The position numbers were made by a program, and so were the translations under genes. DNA of 64,000 bases from Cardinalis cardinalis. Taxonomy: Eukaryota > Chordata > Aves > Passeriformes > Cardinalidae. How positions within the stretch are numbered: the first letter of the stretch is position 1; every line of letters starts with the position of its first letter. This document shows positions 47,601-60,490 of this stretch, one piece after another. The stretch lies in the NCBI GenBank assembly GCA_014549065.1, contig JACDOX010000058.1, forward strand, positions 186,001-250,000, in the 5' to 3' direction. The notes under the pieces were generated by a model that did not search any database, was not told the origin of the DNA, and was given only the letters and a program-made list of their open reading frames with translations.

Positions 47601-50600
47601 TTTACATATGCTACTGCTTTTCACTGTTCTGAAGCACTCAGAGGATGCCAAGCTATTGTATCATAAATCTCATTGTTGAAGCAGATGCAGCTCCTTGCTC
47701 AGTTAAAACTTAGACTTAGGCTTAATTAGAAAAGCCTGTGCAGAATATTCTTTATTTCTTTACCAACTTATCAAGTTCTTTATATTGCAAAGCAATTCAG
47801 ATGAGAGGTCTTTTGAAATGTGCTGCTAATAAGCATTTTTACACTGTCTCTTGCAGACAGCTCAATCACTACACACTGAATGATTATTTCCCACCCTTGT
47901 GCAGGCACAGTTACACTGCAATTTTCCTCTCTCTTTCCCTCTTCCAGAAAAATTACACAAGTGGCTGTTTCTCTAGTGTTGCCTTTGGAAGGACCTCAGA
48001 ACACTGCTCCAGTGAATTATCACAACACTTCTTCAGGATACTAATCTCATAAGCTTTTGAAGAAATTGAGTGCAAAGAGATTAACATGAAGATTCTTTAA
48101 AAACTGATGAAGGTTTGGTTGATTTTCTTTTTTAGCTCCCACTAGCCTCGCTTTCAAAAGCACAGCTCAGCCACAAACCCAAGCAGTGAAAACTGTGAAT
48201 GCTTCAAATCTTAGTTAATTTTGCAAAGCTCAAGTTAGATCTCTTTTCGTACCCTGACTAAGGTACTGTTGCAATTCAAAGCTGTAGAACATCATTTTGC
48301 AATTTTTGGTCAAGGGGTGGGCTGGACAAGCCTGCAGAGTAGGAAATCTGTTTGGTGTTTTAAAATAATTTAATGACTTTAGTAATTTCCCCACACTGTT
48401 TCAGTTTTGCAAGGCTTCATCACTCGGTCCTGGGGTTGTGTTTGAGAGGTTCTCCACAGCACAACCTCATGCTCAGCTGGGTGTGCCATGGTGCAGACCA
48501 GCCCAAAAAATCACTCCTTGCCTGCAGCAGCCACACACNGCAGCCAAGAGGCTCTCCAAGCCATGTGCATGGGGAGCAGCTGCAGAGACACAGCTTCTGG
48601 GAAAAATCACCTCAGATAGTGCACACTAGTGATATAAAACCCAGCTAAATCAGTGTTAATGCTGTGGCNCTGGCCTCACTTGTGTTCTAGAAATACAATG
48701 CCGAGACCTGAGCTGGATCCAAAGGGATTTGTTTATTGGTCTTGGTGATGTGTTGGCAGCCAAGTGAGGTAAGCAAACAGCATTTCTAGATGCTGAAGTG
48801 ATGCACCTCAGCTCAGCAGCCCCTGCCAGATCAAGCAAACTCTTCCATTGGGCTACTGACAATCCACTGCTTGGGTCCAGGGCATTGGCAACTGCCAGCC
48901 AAAGCAGAATGTTGGTGCTGCACACAAAACCTTCTCCCTACTCCCATCTGTTCACCACATNTGGATGAGGAACCTGCCCTCCAAAGTGGGATCTGTGGTC
49001 CAACTCTCTCTCCCCCTCAGGCTTCTCTGCAATTTAACAAACTTCTATCTTCCCAGCAGTCTGGAGGTGCAATCTCTTCAGAAGCACAAAGCTAATAGGA
49101 GTGACAGCAGCAATGTCCTCCTTCCCCCACCCAGTAACACCAAACATGACATTTTGAAACAAAATTTGGTCAGTGTTAGGAGCAAGATTACAGGATACAG
49201 GTTGCTTCTCATTCCATGTAAACAAACAGGAGACTTTGTACAGGGATTCTGAGCATGTAGTTGCACTTTCCTTGGCAGAACAAGTATTTTGAGGCTTCTG
49301 CTCTACTCGGCCCTTGAGGATATATTTGCATTCAAGACAAAATTTCTTTCCTCCATTTCATGCTTCTGTATATCTATGTGGCTGCAGCAAGGCCAGCATC
49401 CTCTTAGGGGTATCAGACCAAGCCAAAAGCAAAAGAACAGAAAAAACAGTAAGAAGGTAAAGCCCAGTCAAGCAATCAAAATGGACTTTGCACTCTGGTA
49501 GTTCCCAATTTGTACTCTACCAAAAAAAAAAATAGCAAGCTATGTAAAATAATTTAAGAGCTGCTGGGAAAAGCAAGCAGGTGAAACGTGCAAGTGCACA
49601 TAAGTTATCACCACAACCCATCATAATCATGCTCTTCTATGCTCCTGCTGTGACCACCTGNGACTCGTTTTCTCTCTTGGCATGGGAGAAATGCCAGTTT
49701 CTAGCCTCCCACCTTGGCTTCTTCTGGTGTAACTTAGTCAGAAAATTTTGTCACATACTACCACAGCCTGAAAATGCACATACTGTATCTGACTCACCAC
49801 TCCTGACCCTTCCCAAACAGGATTATGGCTTTCAGTTTTGGGATCTGCTTAGCAGCAAAATCAGCCGCTGACAGAACATGATACATTCAACAGTCCTGAA
49901 GCCTAAAAGAACACAACAAAGCTAGGTGGCTAGGCAAAGCCCACAGAGGTAATAAAGGAACCAAATTATTTACNCTGGAAGAAACTACAGCAACTTCTCA
50001 AAAACAGATCTGTGAGCACATTAACNTCTTGTTAATCACAGTAAGGAGACTGAGAGATCACATACCAGTCACTAACTACTTCAAATGTCCCCCTTTTATA
50101 ATTCCCTCAAGCCACAGACAACCTGCNCTCCAGAATCTCCAGACTCACGCCAGGGACACAGCACCACCAGCTGTGAAAGTCAAATTATCTGCCTTTCCAG
50201 TTCACATCCTCCTGAGCAATGGTTCTTCCACATTCAGAGATTGTGCACAGCAACTTCTTTCTTCCATCAACCTGCTATCTTCCAAAGATACCCATTGCTT
50301 CTCTTCAAGCCAANATGTCTGTGGAGAGATCTATGCTGTGAGTTCTCAGCACCCTGGTCTCTCTAATATTGTTAGTGACTATTGTCTTTTCATCTTTATA
50401 GCCTTTTCTTGCTATGGCACATTCAGAGGCCTTGTCACAGCTTGATTTCTCTCCCTGGTCATAGTCTTCCTCTTCCCATTTTCAAAAGCTAACTACAAAG
50501 ATTTCCCACACGTCACCTTTCTTTTCTGGTAAAATATCATTCCTTCCTATTGTGCAGGAAATGTGTACTTTGGTCTCTCCACCTGCTCAGAACTTCTTTC

Positions 50601-51570
50601 TTCCCTTCACACTGTGCAATTATCTTTCANAAGCTGCTTTAAGCTCTGCAGCAACCCCAAGTGCTGAAAATCCCACCAAACATCACTGAACAACTGCTTC
50701 CTCCAGTGTGAAAAGCTCATAAATGTCAGATATGCCACTGTGTGCAGTGTTACCTGTAGATCTCCCTCCAATCTCCACCTCCAAAGTAATCCCCCCACCT
50801 CTGGACAGGAGAAGATGCTTAACTTCTACGGCCAGAAGCTGCTTGCCACAAGCATCAAATTAGCAGTAGAGACTGAACCCTGCTGAGTTTTTACAGCTTT
50901 CAAAAGCTGTGTCTCACTCTATCTTCTGGTTTTTGAAATGAAATCTCACCATTCACCCCATTGTCCTAGCTCATTGACTCCTTTTAATGAGTTAAAGCTG
51001 TTCTTGCATCTCATTTATTCCCTCACAGCAAAGTTCCTTGCCTGAAAAATTATGGGCACATTTGCTCTTTATATGTTATGATTCCAAGGTTTTTACAAGG
51101 GCACTTTTAAATTTTCCTTGCTCTATACAGCACCAAACACAGCAGGTCCTAACTTTGTGCATCACTAAGCACTACACAGTGAAAGCCAAATAATGAATAG
51201 AGCTGTCAATATTTAACTTACTGAGCATTTCCCTGGGGCCCTCCACACACCTCTCAGAAACTCCTGCTTAGAGGTTCTTTCACAATGAAGAAAACACATC
51301 CATTTGTTCAACTCATTTTTTTTTTTATTTTTCTGCAGTGTGACCTGCAAAACACCAACGATACTTCCATATCAGGTTCATCATCTCTCAGCACCAGATC
51401 CTCTGGCTTTTCACCCCCTCTCAGATCAAGGAAGCTCATTGAAGTGTGAGACTCCCTAATCTAATATCTTCAGCTTTTTCTTACCACACATTTCAAGTTG
51501 AATTAGTGAGAGTGGAGAGGGGACAATACTGACATGCAGGACAGGCTTGAACAGGCTTTTTCCCTTTTTC
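44619..51570. other. Unique DNA, no gene seen
   Basis: About 7 kb without a recognisable gene or repeat. TAATTA-type motifs recur at about 45735-45785. Homopolymer runs occur near 49520 (A) and 51320 (T). Frames up to 138 codons (50029-50445) overlap others in different phases and match nothing known. Confidence 0.5.
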
Positions 51571-51574
51571 CCCC

Positions 51575-51975
51575 TGATGTGGTTTAACCTCAGCTGGCAA
51601 CCAAGCCCCAGGCAGCCACTGCTCACCACCCCCCCATCAGTGAGATCAGGGAGAGACTCAAAAGGGTAAAAGCCTGAAAGCTCATGGGTTGAGATAAAGA
51701 CAGTTTACTAGGGAAAGCAAAAGCTGTGCACACAAGCTAAGCCAAACAAGGAATTAATTCCCTATTTCCCATGAGCAGCCANGTGTTCAGCCATCTCCAG
51801 GAGAGCAGGGCCCCATCACACATAACAGTGACTTGGGAAAACAAACAACATTACTCCAAATGTACCCCCCTTCTCCCTTCCATTTTATATACTGAGCATA
51901 ATATCCCNTTGGTCAGTTTGGATCTCCTGTGCCACTGTGCAGCAAATTAACTCTACCCCAGCTGAAACCACCACA
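51575..51975 (-). mobile_element. Solo ERVL-like LTR, shortened, minus strand
   Basis: On the minus strand the element begins TGTGGTGGTTTCAGCTGGGG, followed by 'tagagttaatttgctgc', and ends in AACCACATCA. I recognise this as a widespread avian LTR in which a TATA box and a polyadenylation signal follow. Here a TATATAAAA-like box (minus strand) lies at 51883-51891 and an AGTAAA hexamer at 51704-51709. The element is about 400 bp; the section after 'gagttaattt' that is long in other birds as I recall it is missing, so it probably has an internal deletion. Flanks are C-rich (CCCC at 51571-51574 and 51976-51979), compatible with a short target duplication but low in information. The LTR shares the TGTGGTGGTTT end with the LTR at 2128. 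Confidence 0.8.
51883..51891 (-). promoter_or_regulatory. TATA box of minus-strand LTR
   Basis: Minus-strand TATATAAAA inside the LTR, about 90 bases from its 5' end and roughly 180 bases upstream of the AGTAAA hexamer. This sets the element's orientation. Confidence 0.5.
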
Positions 51976-54900
51976 CCCCACAGACTCTGTGCTCAACAAA
52001 AAGTAGGCAAGAGAGAAACTTTAATGAAAAAGTTCCTTTTTCACACTTACAATTAAATGTGTGTCATCTGAATATTCCAAGGACACCCAGACTAGTCCAG
52101 TGGAGAGGAGAAATTACATTCCAACAGGCTGATTCAGAAAGATGTATTCCTTCCCCAGAAAAATGGAAATTTCTGCAAGCTTGAACAGTAGTTGGATTTT
52201 TAAAAGCAGACCTCATGAGCAGAACAAGGCACAGGAAAATAAAAAACAAGGGGAAAGAGAAACTGTCATTAGAGTGTGTTTAACAACTATGCTCCAAGGT
52301 CTTACTGAGCAGCGTATAAAACGTAACACACCAGGACTTTTCAGCTTGAGGCAACAGGGAAGGGAAGGAGGGCTAATTCTGCAGGTCCTGCTGCTCACTG
52401 GTACTGTGACAGCATTCAAACAGGGGAAAACCATGAAGATAATCTCCCTTCAGCTTGCAGCTTAAAAGTACGTATATGAGGCAACTTCAAAATATATTAA
52501 AGCTTCCCACATAATTTCCAACATAAAGAAAATTAAGAAAGTCAGGCTTTGTCTTAAAGAATCACTTTCTTCAAACTGAGAAAATGCTTAAAGTTGAAAG
52601 AGTCATGAGCTACATTCACAGTGGGTACAGACATAACCAGAACTTTCGAAAGGAATTACTCTGACTTTCCTCTGATGAACATCTACCTCTGCTGTCCTGC
52701 TTGCAAAATCACTCAGCTCAAAAACAAACCAACTTTTTGGAACCCAAAAATGTATTCATGTTTATATGTTTTTTGTTGTAGCTTTGAAGGAGGATTGCTT
52801 AGTCACTGATATATAAAGGAACTTATTTTGCCATGTCTGGATGTCTGATCCTGCATAAATAGATTTTTGTTTAACAAACCCTTTGTTTCTTGTAGCTTTG
52901 TTGCCCAGGGGTTAATTTTGGCATGNCACACGCTAAGGAATATATTGCTTTGAGTCAGAAAACAGCAGGGATGCTGTTTGTCTGGAATGCAAAGAGAATG
53001 GAGCCAATCACTGCAGAAAATAAACACTGGGCCCTATGCTTTGTCACTGCTCTGGTTCTGAAGNTGGCACTTGGTCGGCCTGATCACAGAAACCAGACAT
53101 TTTTAATTCAGTGACTCAGCCCATGTGTGCTTGCTGCAGAGTGATACACTGCTGTAAAACACTGAAGCATGATATCCAGAGGGAGGTCCTGTCCCACTGG
53201 ATGGAACAATTAGTGAAATTTTGCAAGCACAGCTCTATCCTAAAAGAATCCTGACTCACCAGGACACCACGGGAAACTTNCACTGGATTAGAAAATACTT
53301 CAATCAATAAGAGTCAATGGGTGTTCCCAAACACCCACGCAAAGGGTGAGACCACCAAGAATTAGGGGACAAACAAGACAAGCAAAAAGGCAAGTATTGG
53401 TGGGAAAGGATATTCTCAGACTGGCTCCATGACTCAAGAGCTGCTAGAGGATTTGTTCTGGCAGCCTTCCAGGTCACTGCACACCTGCTTCAGTCAGGTT
53501 GTCAGAGCCAAGCAGATCTGAGCTGATCATGTCCACTTGTCTCATCCCCATGTTCCATGAGATGGCTCCTAAGAGATCCCAACACCTGTGGCACCTTAAC
53601 AGNAGAGAGGTACAGAGGAGGGGTGGAGCAATAAGAAAGGGAAAGCTCATCCTGCACCCTCTTGTCTAGCCAGAAAAAGAGATTGTAGAGACAGCNCTCT
53701 GGAGAAAAAACAGGAGTACATCATTTCTGTAGCAAGTGGCAACATATTCTGCCTAGTACAAGGGCAAAGTGAATTCTTAAATTCTTGAAAATGCCACATT
53801 AAAAAAAAAAAAAAAAACAGGAATATTAAGATCTCCAGGGTGTAGCCCTCCAGGTTTTGTTTTCTGATTAACAGATCGGAGGTTTTGTGACACTGGCCTT
53901 GTAGAAAGGTGTGAGAAGGGAGCAGGTGACCTCACCACTTAGGGAAGAATACTTTTGTCCTTCAACTAACAGCTTCTTTAGCCAACAGTCAGTTTGGTTG
54001 NAGTGGGGAAGGAAGAGTAGCCCACTGAAAATGCCTCACAGGAGGAATCCAGGCAGAGAGGATCAGTCCAAGGCTACATCACTGCCCCCTCATGCCAGGC
54101 TAGAAGCCCTGTGGGTATCAGACAGTCCTGCTGCCCTCAGTTGTGCCCACACAAGAGCAGCCTTCCTTTGGGACAAAGGGACAGGAAGGTTCCAGCATCA
54201 CCCCCATTCCAGCACCTGATGGAGGAAAGGGGAGGGTTTACCCACCATCTCCCTTCTCTGCCTCAGAGGTGAAACCTGTCTCACACAGCTCTGACCAGGC
54301 CCCCGGACCCCTGTTCGTAAGAGAAGCAGGGAGGGAGGTGGAGGCAGTCTCTGAAAGCTCCATGTCTCACTTTGTCCTAAGGTGAGGGCAAGAAATGGGT
54401 TCAAATAATTCCAGGGTNCTTCTTTGTCATTGCCCCACTTCCCATCTCCACCCTTGTAGCTTACACCTACAGAGAGCGGCCTGAGAGACTCTCCTGCTTT
54501 CTTGCTTCATGCAGATTTTCATCCATCCTTTGTCAGAAGCCCTTAGCTTTCTNTTTCAAAACAGCTCTCAGGCTTTCTGGACTTCCCTGCAAAATGCAAT
54601 CCAAATAAAAAAGTCCTATTTCCCCCTCTTAGATTTCTTCCCAGCCTGGCTTTGGGTCCACATCAGCAATGCTAGCATAGACAGAGACTGCAGGAATCCT
54701 CTCAGCTCATGCAAGAGCAGCCAGCCCAGAAATCCTTTAGGATTTTCCTCCAGAACACACAGAGTCTTAGCCCTGAACATTTATGCCAAAAGTCTGGTTC
54801 TCAAGCACATAAAGAGGCAAGAATCAAAGGGGTGGTGCTGGTTCCCCTCCCTGTCTTTAGGGCAGGGAACTAGTATAGGGAGAATAAAAGGACAAGAACA

Positions 54901-56175
54901 GGGAAAGCAAGGCTGTATCTCAGGATCTCTTTGCTTTGTGACTCCCAAATGGGAAAATATGGCTGTACAGATCCCCTGCAAGTCTGGAGAAGGTAGGCAG
55001 ATTTTGGACCATGCAGGCAGTCAGACCCCAGGAGACAGGAAGGCATCTGCAACAGAGCCCAGAGCTTAGCTGGGCTGTACATGGTGTATTTATTAACAGC
55101 CAGGCTCACAGCAGCCCCCAGGCTCACTCCTCTTTACAGTCTGTGCCTTTCCTCAGGTATTTGTAGAGCCTAGAGCGAGTCTTGCTCTTGCTCCTTGGCC
55201 AAAATTACAGCATGTAGCCCACCAACTCCTCATGTTCTCTACTGAATAATGCTGTCTGGACTGCGAGATCAAGAAAAAGGAATGACGTCTCCAAGTTTGA
55301 CCACAGTGAGGTTCGTGCCACCCCAACTCCAGCTCTAGTTCCATTCCTATTCCCAGCACAAGTACAGTGGCAAAAGTCTCATGCTTTGGGTCATGGCCAA
55401 GCATGGGCTCCTCTGACTGCCCTGACAGTCTCACCTCCTGGGAAATGCACACATGAAGGACCCATAACTGCAAGACCATAGAACCACGGCCCCCACCTGC
55501 CTGCCTTCTCTGTCATCCTGACACAAGGCATCCCCAAAGTAATGTGCAAATCCTCACTGCCCCCACTTCCCTTTCATTAGCCAGCAGTTTTCTTATGAGA
55601 AATATCCACTAAATCAGTGCCACACATCTAAGAGCACTTCTGCATCCACCTTCCCCTCTCCTGTCTATCCCTATAATTCCCAAGCACCCTCACAACCCCA
55701 TCCAAAGCAACCCCAGCCTCAAGATGTGCCATGAAAGCTGACACTACAAAACCAACTACTTGACTTTCAAAGCCATCCTGCCTGTGGGGAGCTATCAAAC
55801 ACAGCTGTTGTGGGTATGCCAGCAAAACCAGAGTGAACCAACAGCATCATTGGGAGTTTAAATCCAGACATGGTTTTCCAGCAGCCATTTTCCTGGTTGA
55901 TCTTNTAAACATTTCTGAAGATTTCTCTGCTGCCTGAATAGAAACAGCAGCAGCTCCCAGTCCTGAGCAGAAATTAACTCATAGCACTGCTCTGAAATCT
56001 AAGCCTGTGAGCTGGTGTATTCAGTCTCAAAGGACTGAACCAGCATCCATGACCCAAGCTCTGCTCACAGATTCATTTTATATCAAAGGCCCTCATTTTT
56101 CACAGTTCTTGAAGCTGCTGGGTTCTTTCTGCTGCCTGTTGTATACAGGCAGTACTGAACAGCACTGTGGGGTAT

Positions 56176-56195
56176 GTTTACCCTGTAGGGTAAAC
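56176..56195. repeat. 9-bp perfect inverted repeat, 2-base spacer
   Basis: GTTTACCCT, GT, AGGGTAAAC. It could form a small cruciform or be a palindromic protein site; no function can be read. Confidence 0.9.
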
Positions 56196-58358
56196 CCAAA
56201 AGAACAATTCAATCACTAGGAAAGAAAAGGGTTTTACTGTGGGGCAAACCTATCTGAGTGTCAGTAACTGATGCCCAAATGGTACAAAGGGTTTAGTCCA
56301 GCTCTCATTAATTTCTGGGACAGCTTCTTGGCTAAGTTACACACACTCCTTTGAACCNTATCTTAAGGCCTTCATCCCCAAAGGAGAACAGCTCTTCAGG
56401 CAAAAATTACTGCAATGAATAAAACATTTAAGCAAGATCCTTGAGACTTTATTTTCCCTGAGTGTTTGCCCAGTGGGGGCCTGGCATAAACATGCAGGTC
56501 AGAGACAGAGCTGCTGAACAAATAATTGGTTATTACTTCTGCCAACCTTAGAACTAATCACTGCTTGGATATCTGTACCACTCTTTCTGTCTTCTGCTTT
56601 TGACCTCTGCTTTAGCATGCTCTTTAAACAGAGAATATTGAAAAAGAGCTTATGTATTTTGCCACTCCACTCCTCTGCAGCTTTAGGGAAAGCTCAGCAA
56701 CACAGTTCTTTAGGTGCCTTCAAAACTGCCAGCCCTGAATATTAACCCACTTCCCATTTTAGCCTCATACTTCAGAGTTCTTCAGCACTAGAAAAGAACA
56801 TCAGTAGACTTTAAATTCTCTTTTTATAATTGAAAAACATATTCCCCCTTCCTGCTGCTATGAAAAGTAAAGGATGCAAGAAACAAAAGTTAAATACCCC
56901 AGCAGAGTCTTAGATGTCCAGCCAGTTATCAGTATCTATCTCTNCATGCTGTTTTTAGATCTCATGTCTTTATCCCTCCTTCATTTCCCAAGCCAATACA
57001 GNCCCACTCCTACAGCACTGCTCCCCAGCTTAGTGAAGGAAATATTTTGCTGACTAGTGAAGAGGAAATTCTAATTCTGTTTTCTTTACAGAAAGACTGG
57101 AATACTCTCCTGAGGAAAGTCCTACAAGGCAAATAGAGTGAAACAGTTAAAACAAGGTATCATGTTTTTCAGGAACAAGGGGGGAATACACTGTAGAGAA
57201 CAGTCCTTAACTGGCAAGAAGTAATGTTACACCTAAATGTACAGAAAGTGCTTGATGATAGCAGGATGATATGGCCTCCACAGGGATTTTCTGCCAGGGA
57301 GAGGGAGAGTAGCTGAGACACANAGGGAGATGTTTGTATCTCCCCATTAGCACTGCCAGTGCACAGGACTGAGGAGACATGACATAAAGAAAATGCACTC
57401 CACCATGTCCCTTCCCTCCCTTAGCANCATTCATATCCTCTGGACCCCTTTTCCCCCCCTGCTTTCCTTCATTTGTCTCTAGAACAGCTGTGCTATATTG
57501 ACACACCAGCAATCCTGACTTTTCTGCTCCTGACACGATAAAATTTTCTAATTATAGGGGAAAGAAAAGAGGAAAAAAAATAGCTTGTCTGCCACAATTT
57601 GTATTCCACTTCCTGTATTTTTGCTGCACTTCTAATGCTTTTTGGAAAGAATTATTCTGGATTGGGCCAAATAACAAGTGCTGTTGTGGGAAGCCCCTAC
57701 AAAGAGAAAAACAACTGAAAAGAGGTAAAATCTTGTAGGAGTGCTGTTGAGTCAATCTGACAGAAAGTGTTCATTAGGCTCTAGAAGGGACTTTTCAAAA
57801 TCAATATTAGCAGGGCAGTGGGTGGTTTTGCAAATGAGTTACAGGACAGGGGGAAGAATCAAAGCACAGTTCTGCCAAAATCTCACCCACCAGGCATCAC
57901 CAAGTGACATATCCTCACCTCCAGCCCATTTTATGACCAGATAGAGGAGGTCTCACCCACTGGAGGAACAAAAACACACCAAAAATGTGAGCATGAGGCT
58001 GTCCCAGTGATAACACTAGATCTCAAACTCAGAGTCTCTAAGCAGTGAGTGATCTAACACTAGTACAGCACAAGAGAGCATCCACAAAACGTGAAGAACA
58101 GTCAGGCCCAGCATAAAAACCAAAACTGTAGTTAAAGTGAATGCCTGAACATAAGTTCTGTACCACAGCACTGACCTTACAGAAGGTCTTCCTATAATTA
58201 AATCAAATTCCACAGCAAATGTTTATGCCATACTGTAATTGGACCAGCTGTAAGATCTGCAATGATGGAAATCCTTTGAAAAGGTTAGAATTATAATTCT
58301 ATAATATGAGCCTATTAATGGACATTTTACCATTTTAACAGTGAGTCAGGAAAAATAC

Positions 58359-58396
58359 TTTCCTTTCTTCCTTTCTTCCTTTCTTTCTCTTCTTTC
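58359..58396. repeat. (TTCC/TTTC)n microsatellite
   Basis: Imperfect pyrimidine tract made of TTTCC and TTTC units. Confidence 0.85.
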
Positions 58397-58620
58397 ACTG
58401 TGGATGCAGACATCGTGAGCAACTGTCACTCATACTTTTTTTTTTATTTGCAAATGTTTCTCTTCCTTTGGGAATAGCAATCATGAGATCATTTGAAAAG
58501 AGGGCTTAAAGGCTTAAAAAAGTTGTAGCTTTTTTAGTTGTAGCACTAAAAAGAAAGCTTTGGAAAAAAATCTCTAAAGCAGTAGGGTTTTATATTGAAT
58601 AAAAGCTAGGAATAATAATA

Positions 58621-58640
58621 CTTTCTTTTCCTTTCTTTTC
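58621..58640. repeat. Exact 10-bp tandem duplication
   Basis: CTTTCTTTTC occurs twice in direct contact, in a pyrimidine-rich patch about 230 bases after a similar microsatellite. Confidence 0.9.
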
Positions 58641-59216
58641 TAAATGCCACTTTGCAACTTCAGAATTTAAAATTCAAAAATCTACTTTATTCCCAGCTAA
58701 ATATAGCCCTGCATTTAGCCCTAGCTGAGGTTAAGGTGTTGCTACAGGAGCTCCTATTAGCCTGCCATATTCTCTAACCACAGCAACAGACAATTTTTTG
58801 TCATTATTTACGTGTGGTGCTGCATTTCCCAATGTTCTTGCAGGAATATGAATCACACTGACATTCAGCAGGATTTGTGCTCCTAGATAATATTTGAAAA
58901 TTCTACCCATAAATATTTATATTCAAAATATTGCCTGAAATATATCTCAATTAAGCCACTGTCCCAGTTGCAGAGAGTAACGACAGAGCAACATAAATAG
59001 TAACAGCAAAGCCCAGGCACTGCACAGGCAAGCCACAAAGGTGGGTCTCACCGAGGGGGAAGGCTGAGCATGGTCCAGTGAGGGATGACATGGTGAATCA
59101 CCTCACTACAACCCTGACAGACAGCAGCAGAGCAGAAAGGCCCAGGAACAGCTGGTATTTCAGTGGCATTTCAGCCCAGCACTTCGTGTACTAATTACAG
59201 CAAATGCCAATATCCT

Positions 59217-59506
59217 GTTCCAATGGGACNAGGGGCAATGGCTTTAAACTGAAGGAAGATTTAGTTTGAACAGATATAAGAAAGAAGTTTAGAAGTTTTT
59301 TATAACGAGGGTGGAAAAACTGTGGGAGAGGTTGCCCAGAGAATGGAAGATGACCCATTCCTGGAAACATTCAAGGCCAGCTTGGATGGAGTTCAAACAC
59401 CCTGGTCTAGTGGAAGATGTCCCTGTCCATGTTGGGGGGGTGGACTAGGTGACTTTTAAAGGTGCCTTCCAACCCAAACCATTCTGTGGCTCTCTGATTC
59501 CATGAA
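59217..59506 (+). mobile_element. CR1 LINE 3' end fragment
   Basis: 'ccaatgggacnaggggcaatggctttaaactgaa', 'agatttagtttgaacagatataag', 'gagaggttgcccagagaa', 'cccattcctggaaacattcaaggccagcttggatgg', 'acctggtctagtggaag'-type block, 'gtggactaggtgacttttaaaggtgccttccaacccaaaccattctgtgg' and a final GATTCCATG octamer. This is a clear 5'-truncated CR1 tail of about 290 bp, non-coding and moderately diverged. Confidence 0.93.
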
Positions 59507-59859
59507 ATAACACAGCCTTGCCCTGTAAAGCTCAGTCAAGACTCCACAGANCACACGTGCATGGGCATAGCAGGGCTTTTACCCCCACAGACGGGCGCAG
59601 GCATGGCTGGCTCCAAGGGGCTGCTGTGAAACCTCCTGGCTGCAGGGCCAGGCTTGGTGGGCTCACATTTGTACTGTTGGACAAAGAGAAATGACAAGCC
59701 AGAAACTCCAGACTTCCATTTCCAAAGGTGGATCTTGGTGGAGCGGGGAAAAAATTTTGCAAGGTTTCAGGGATGCACCTGAAGTGCTGCAGGCTGGGAG
59801 GGAGGTGTGAAAACAGGAGAGCTGGGAGATGGCAGCCCCAGAGGATGGGCCAAAGAACA
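59507..59859. other. Unique DNA between CR1 tail and LTR
   Basis: No gene or repeat recognised. Frames on both strands overlap each other and run into the adjacent LTR. Confidence 0.4.
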
Positions 59860-59865
59860 GTTCAG
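59860..59865. repeat. Putative left target-site duplication
   Basis: GTTCAG, identical to 60491-60496. The four preceding bases AACA also match the last four bases of the LTR, so the direct repeat is actually ten bases, AACAGTTCAG. Confidence 0.6.
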
Positions 59866-60490
59866 CACAGAGGTCCGGCGAGAAATGTCCCGGCTAGCTG
59901 GCCAGNAACCGCTAGCAGCACNGGGGGCACTTGTNCCAATAGCCGAGCTTGGAGACAGCGCCTAGGGCCAACGTCCAGCGTTACAGCTGTAGCGCTGCCT
60001 TGTGCAAGGATGAGACTGCTTAGAGGCTGCGACCAACAGGAATAACCAGAGGGCTCTTCGGCTCGGGCAGAGCGCAGTTTATCGCATCCAGGCAGGACCA
60101 ACAACTGAAGAGGAAGAGAGCACGTACGGCNGCTTATAAAGGGGAAGGAATTCAAGGGAGGAGTCAGCCTCAGGGCAAATAGGATTGCAGGGGGGAGTGG
60201 AGCACAAAGGATTGACATGGAGGAAACACCAGTGGGAACAACTAAAAGGAGGGGCCCCGGCCCTTGAGCCAATCACTCTCTGCTCCGGGTAGAAGATTCT
60301 AGAGATAAAGGCGTGGGCAGAGACTGACAGACAAGGCGCTGGGGAGGGATTTATGAAAGGATACATTCGTAACCAGGGTAACCAGGGAGGGGTGGGAGAA
60401 CCAGGGCAGAACCATTGTGAAACAAGGGGGAACAGAACAGNCTAACTTAGNCGGGGGAGAACGGAACAATCCAACAAACACAACNCAACA
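59866..60490 (-). mobile_element. Solo ERV LTR, CpG-rich, minus strand
   Basis: On the minus strand it starts TGTTGNGTTGTGTTTG at 60490. It carries a TATA box (TTTATAAG, minus strand, at 60133-60140) and a GATAAA polyadenylation-type hexamer (60078-60083) about 50 bases further on, which implies a short R region. The likely 3' end is near 59866. GTTCAG (plus strand) occurs directly outside both ends (59860-59865 and 60491-60496), a 6-bp duplication as expected for ERVK-like or alpharetrovirus-like integration. The 3' end then reads CTGTG rather than the canonical CA, so that border is uncertain. Many CpG dinucleotides survive between 59875 and 60085, which suggests recent insertion. No internal genes remain. 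Several N bases are present. Confidence 0.72.
60133..60140 (-). promoter_or_regulatory. TATA box of minus-strand LTR
   Basis: Minus-strand TTTATAAG followed by a GC-rich stretch and, about 50 bases on, GATAAA. The arrangement matches an LTR U3-R boundary and shows transcription would run right to left. Confidence 0.55.

Larger units (their letters stand above)
51976..59216. other. Unique DNA, no gene seen
   Basis: About 7 kb with no recognised gene or repeat family. It contains a 17-base A run (53801-53817), a 9-bp inverted repeat (56176-56195) and a pyrimidine-rich microsatellite (58359-58396). The 186-codon plus frame at 54509-55069 has one N codon, no recognisable domain and an overlapping minus-strand frame, so it is probably chance. 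Confidence 0.5.

Noticed and set aside
53801..53817. 17-base A run, considered as the tail of a processed pseudogene
   Set aside because: No upstream coding remnant and no flanking duplication; birds have few L1-type retropseudogenes.
54509..55069. 186-codon plus-strand frame
   Set aside because: No domain, one undefined codon, overlapped by minus-strand frames; nothing supports an exon.
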